From: Osmia lignaria lignaria | Taxonomy: Eukaryota > Arthropoda > Insecta > Hymenoptera > Megachilidae | Assembly: GCF_051020975.1 (NCBI RefSeq) | Contig: NW_027478162.1 | Span: forward strand, 23,932,001-23,996,000 | Length of the DNA: 64,000 nt | Direction of reading: 5' to 3' | Shown: piece after piece, positions 63,531 through 64,000 of the stretch | Position numbering within the stretch: the stretch's first letter is position 1 | Layout of the letters: every line of letters begins with the position of its first letter | Notes under the pieces: generated by a model | The model's database searches: none | Told to the model about the DNA's origin: nothing | Seen by the model: only the letters and a program-made list of their open reading frames with translations | Program-made: the position numbers and the translations under genes

Positions 63531-64000
63531 TCTATGATATTTTTTGATCAGAAGCGTAGTTTTCGAGACATATCGAGATATTTAAAAGTTCCGAAGCCGC
63601 ACCAACATAATAGAGATACAGAAACACCGTGGCCCCTTTCTTTGAGATAACTCTGCACTAGTGCGAGCCGCAAATGCCACTTCCAGCTTAGCTGTGCAGA
63701 AGAAGAACAAGAAGAAGAAGAAATATCTCGAAATATGTCCGTCAGGCCCCTTCCCTTGAGATATATCTGCAAATATCTCGGAAACGAAGCGAGCTATGGC
63801 AAAATGTTAAGAGACCTTTTTTGTAGAGAATTATGTTTCCTACAATTTATGTTCTATGATATTTTTTGATCAGAAGCGTAGTTTTCGAGATATATCGAGA
63901 TATTTAAAAGTTCCGAAGCCGCACCAAAATAATAGAGATACAGAAACACCGTGGCCCCTTTCTTTGAGATAACTCTGCACTAGTGCGAGCCGCAAATGCC

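Larger units (their letters stand above)
1..64000 (+). repeat. 322-bp tandem satellite array, about 199 units, fills the window
   Basis: Landmarks such as TGATCA, GGAAACGAAGCGAGC and AGCTGTGCAGA recur every 322 bp from the first base to the last, always in the same orientation, with mostly single-base differences between units. Correcting for three small deletions, the window holds about 198.8 units. The first and last bases both lie inside repeat sequence, so neither array border is present. No stretch of unique sequence or foreign insertion interrupts it. Satellite arrays of this size and homogeneity are known from centromeric and pericentromeric heterochromatin of eukaryotes; placing this one at a centromere is inference. 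It has no recognisable relation to a gene, rDNA spacer or mobile element, although I could not search a repeat library. Confidence 0.99.

Noticed and set aside
1..64000. CRISPR array
   Set aside because: The regular spacing is 322 bp and the whole unit is conserved; there are no short repeats separated by unique spacers.
1..64000. rDNA spacer or histone/5S cluster
   Set aside because: No 5S, 18S, 5.8S, 28S or histone-like sequence occurs anywhere between units.
1..64000. Transposon insertion or terminal repeats inside the array
   Set aside because: Landmark spacing stays at 322 bp except for three losses of one or two bases, leaving no room for an insertion or target-site duplication.

Overview
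The whole 64-kb window is one uninterrupted, head-to-tail satellite DNA array with a 322-bp repeat unit. There are about 198.8 units, all in the same orientation, and the array runs off both ends of the window. I find no protein-coding gene, RNA gene, transposon, CRISPR array or unique-sequence spacer. The first unit has about 39% G+C by hand count. It carries 12 CpG dinucleotides, close to what its base composition predicts, so there is no CpG depletion. Long homogeneous arrays of this kind are typical of eukaryotic centromeric or pericentromeric heterochromatin. The lack of CpG decay argues against a heavily methylated vertebrate or plant genome and fits many insects or other arthropods. The species cannot be named from this sequence; 'arthropod' is inference.

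Architecture of the unit, taking position 1 of the window as unit position 1: an imperfect foldback around a GAGATA...TATCTC pair (6-27); an AT-rich block with three T-tracts (65-115); a TGATCA site (115-120); a variable block that carries or lacks CTCGAG (132-137); a C-rich block; a GGCCCC-led subrepeat (201-227); the site that is either GCACTATTGC or the palindrome GCACTAGTGC; a purine-rich GAA tract (268-293); and a second copy of the GGCCCC-led subrepeat (315-341), which crosses into the next unit. Only three length changes occur in 64 kb: -1 near 12,304, -2 near 28,480 and -1 near 48,362.

Layout. At 1-14.6 kb the units are mostly A-type (AAG...CTTTTTATG with CTCGAG). At about 14.6-23.6 kb A- and B-type units mix. 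At about 23.6-42.2 kb a third haplotype (C, with CCAGTTCC and GAGCTGAA) is interspersed. From about 42.2 kb to the end B-type units dominate (ATG...CAATTTATG, TTTTCGAG, GCACTAGTGC). Superimposed are many local higher-order duplications whose lengths are whole multiples of 322: 644, 966, 1288, 1932, 2254, 2576, 3220 and 4830 bp. The largest and cleanest is a 15-unit (4,830-bp) block present twice in tandem, plus the start of a third copy, at about 50.64-60.95 kb. This patchwork is what repeated unequal exchange and gene conversion between array copies would leave.

A 74-codon open frame recurs on the minus strand of most units. It opens at TTG rather than ATG, changes frame from unit to unit (322 is not a multiple of 3) and is broken by in-frame stops in at least 16 units. 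It is a by-product of the repeat, not a gene family.
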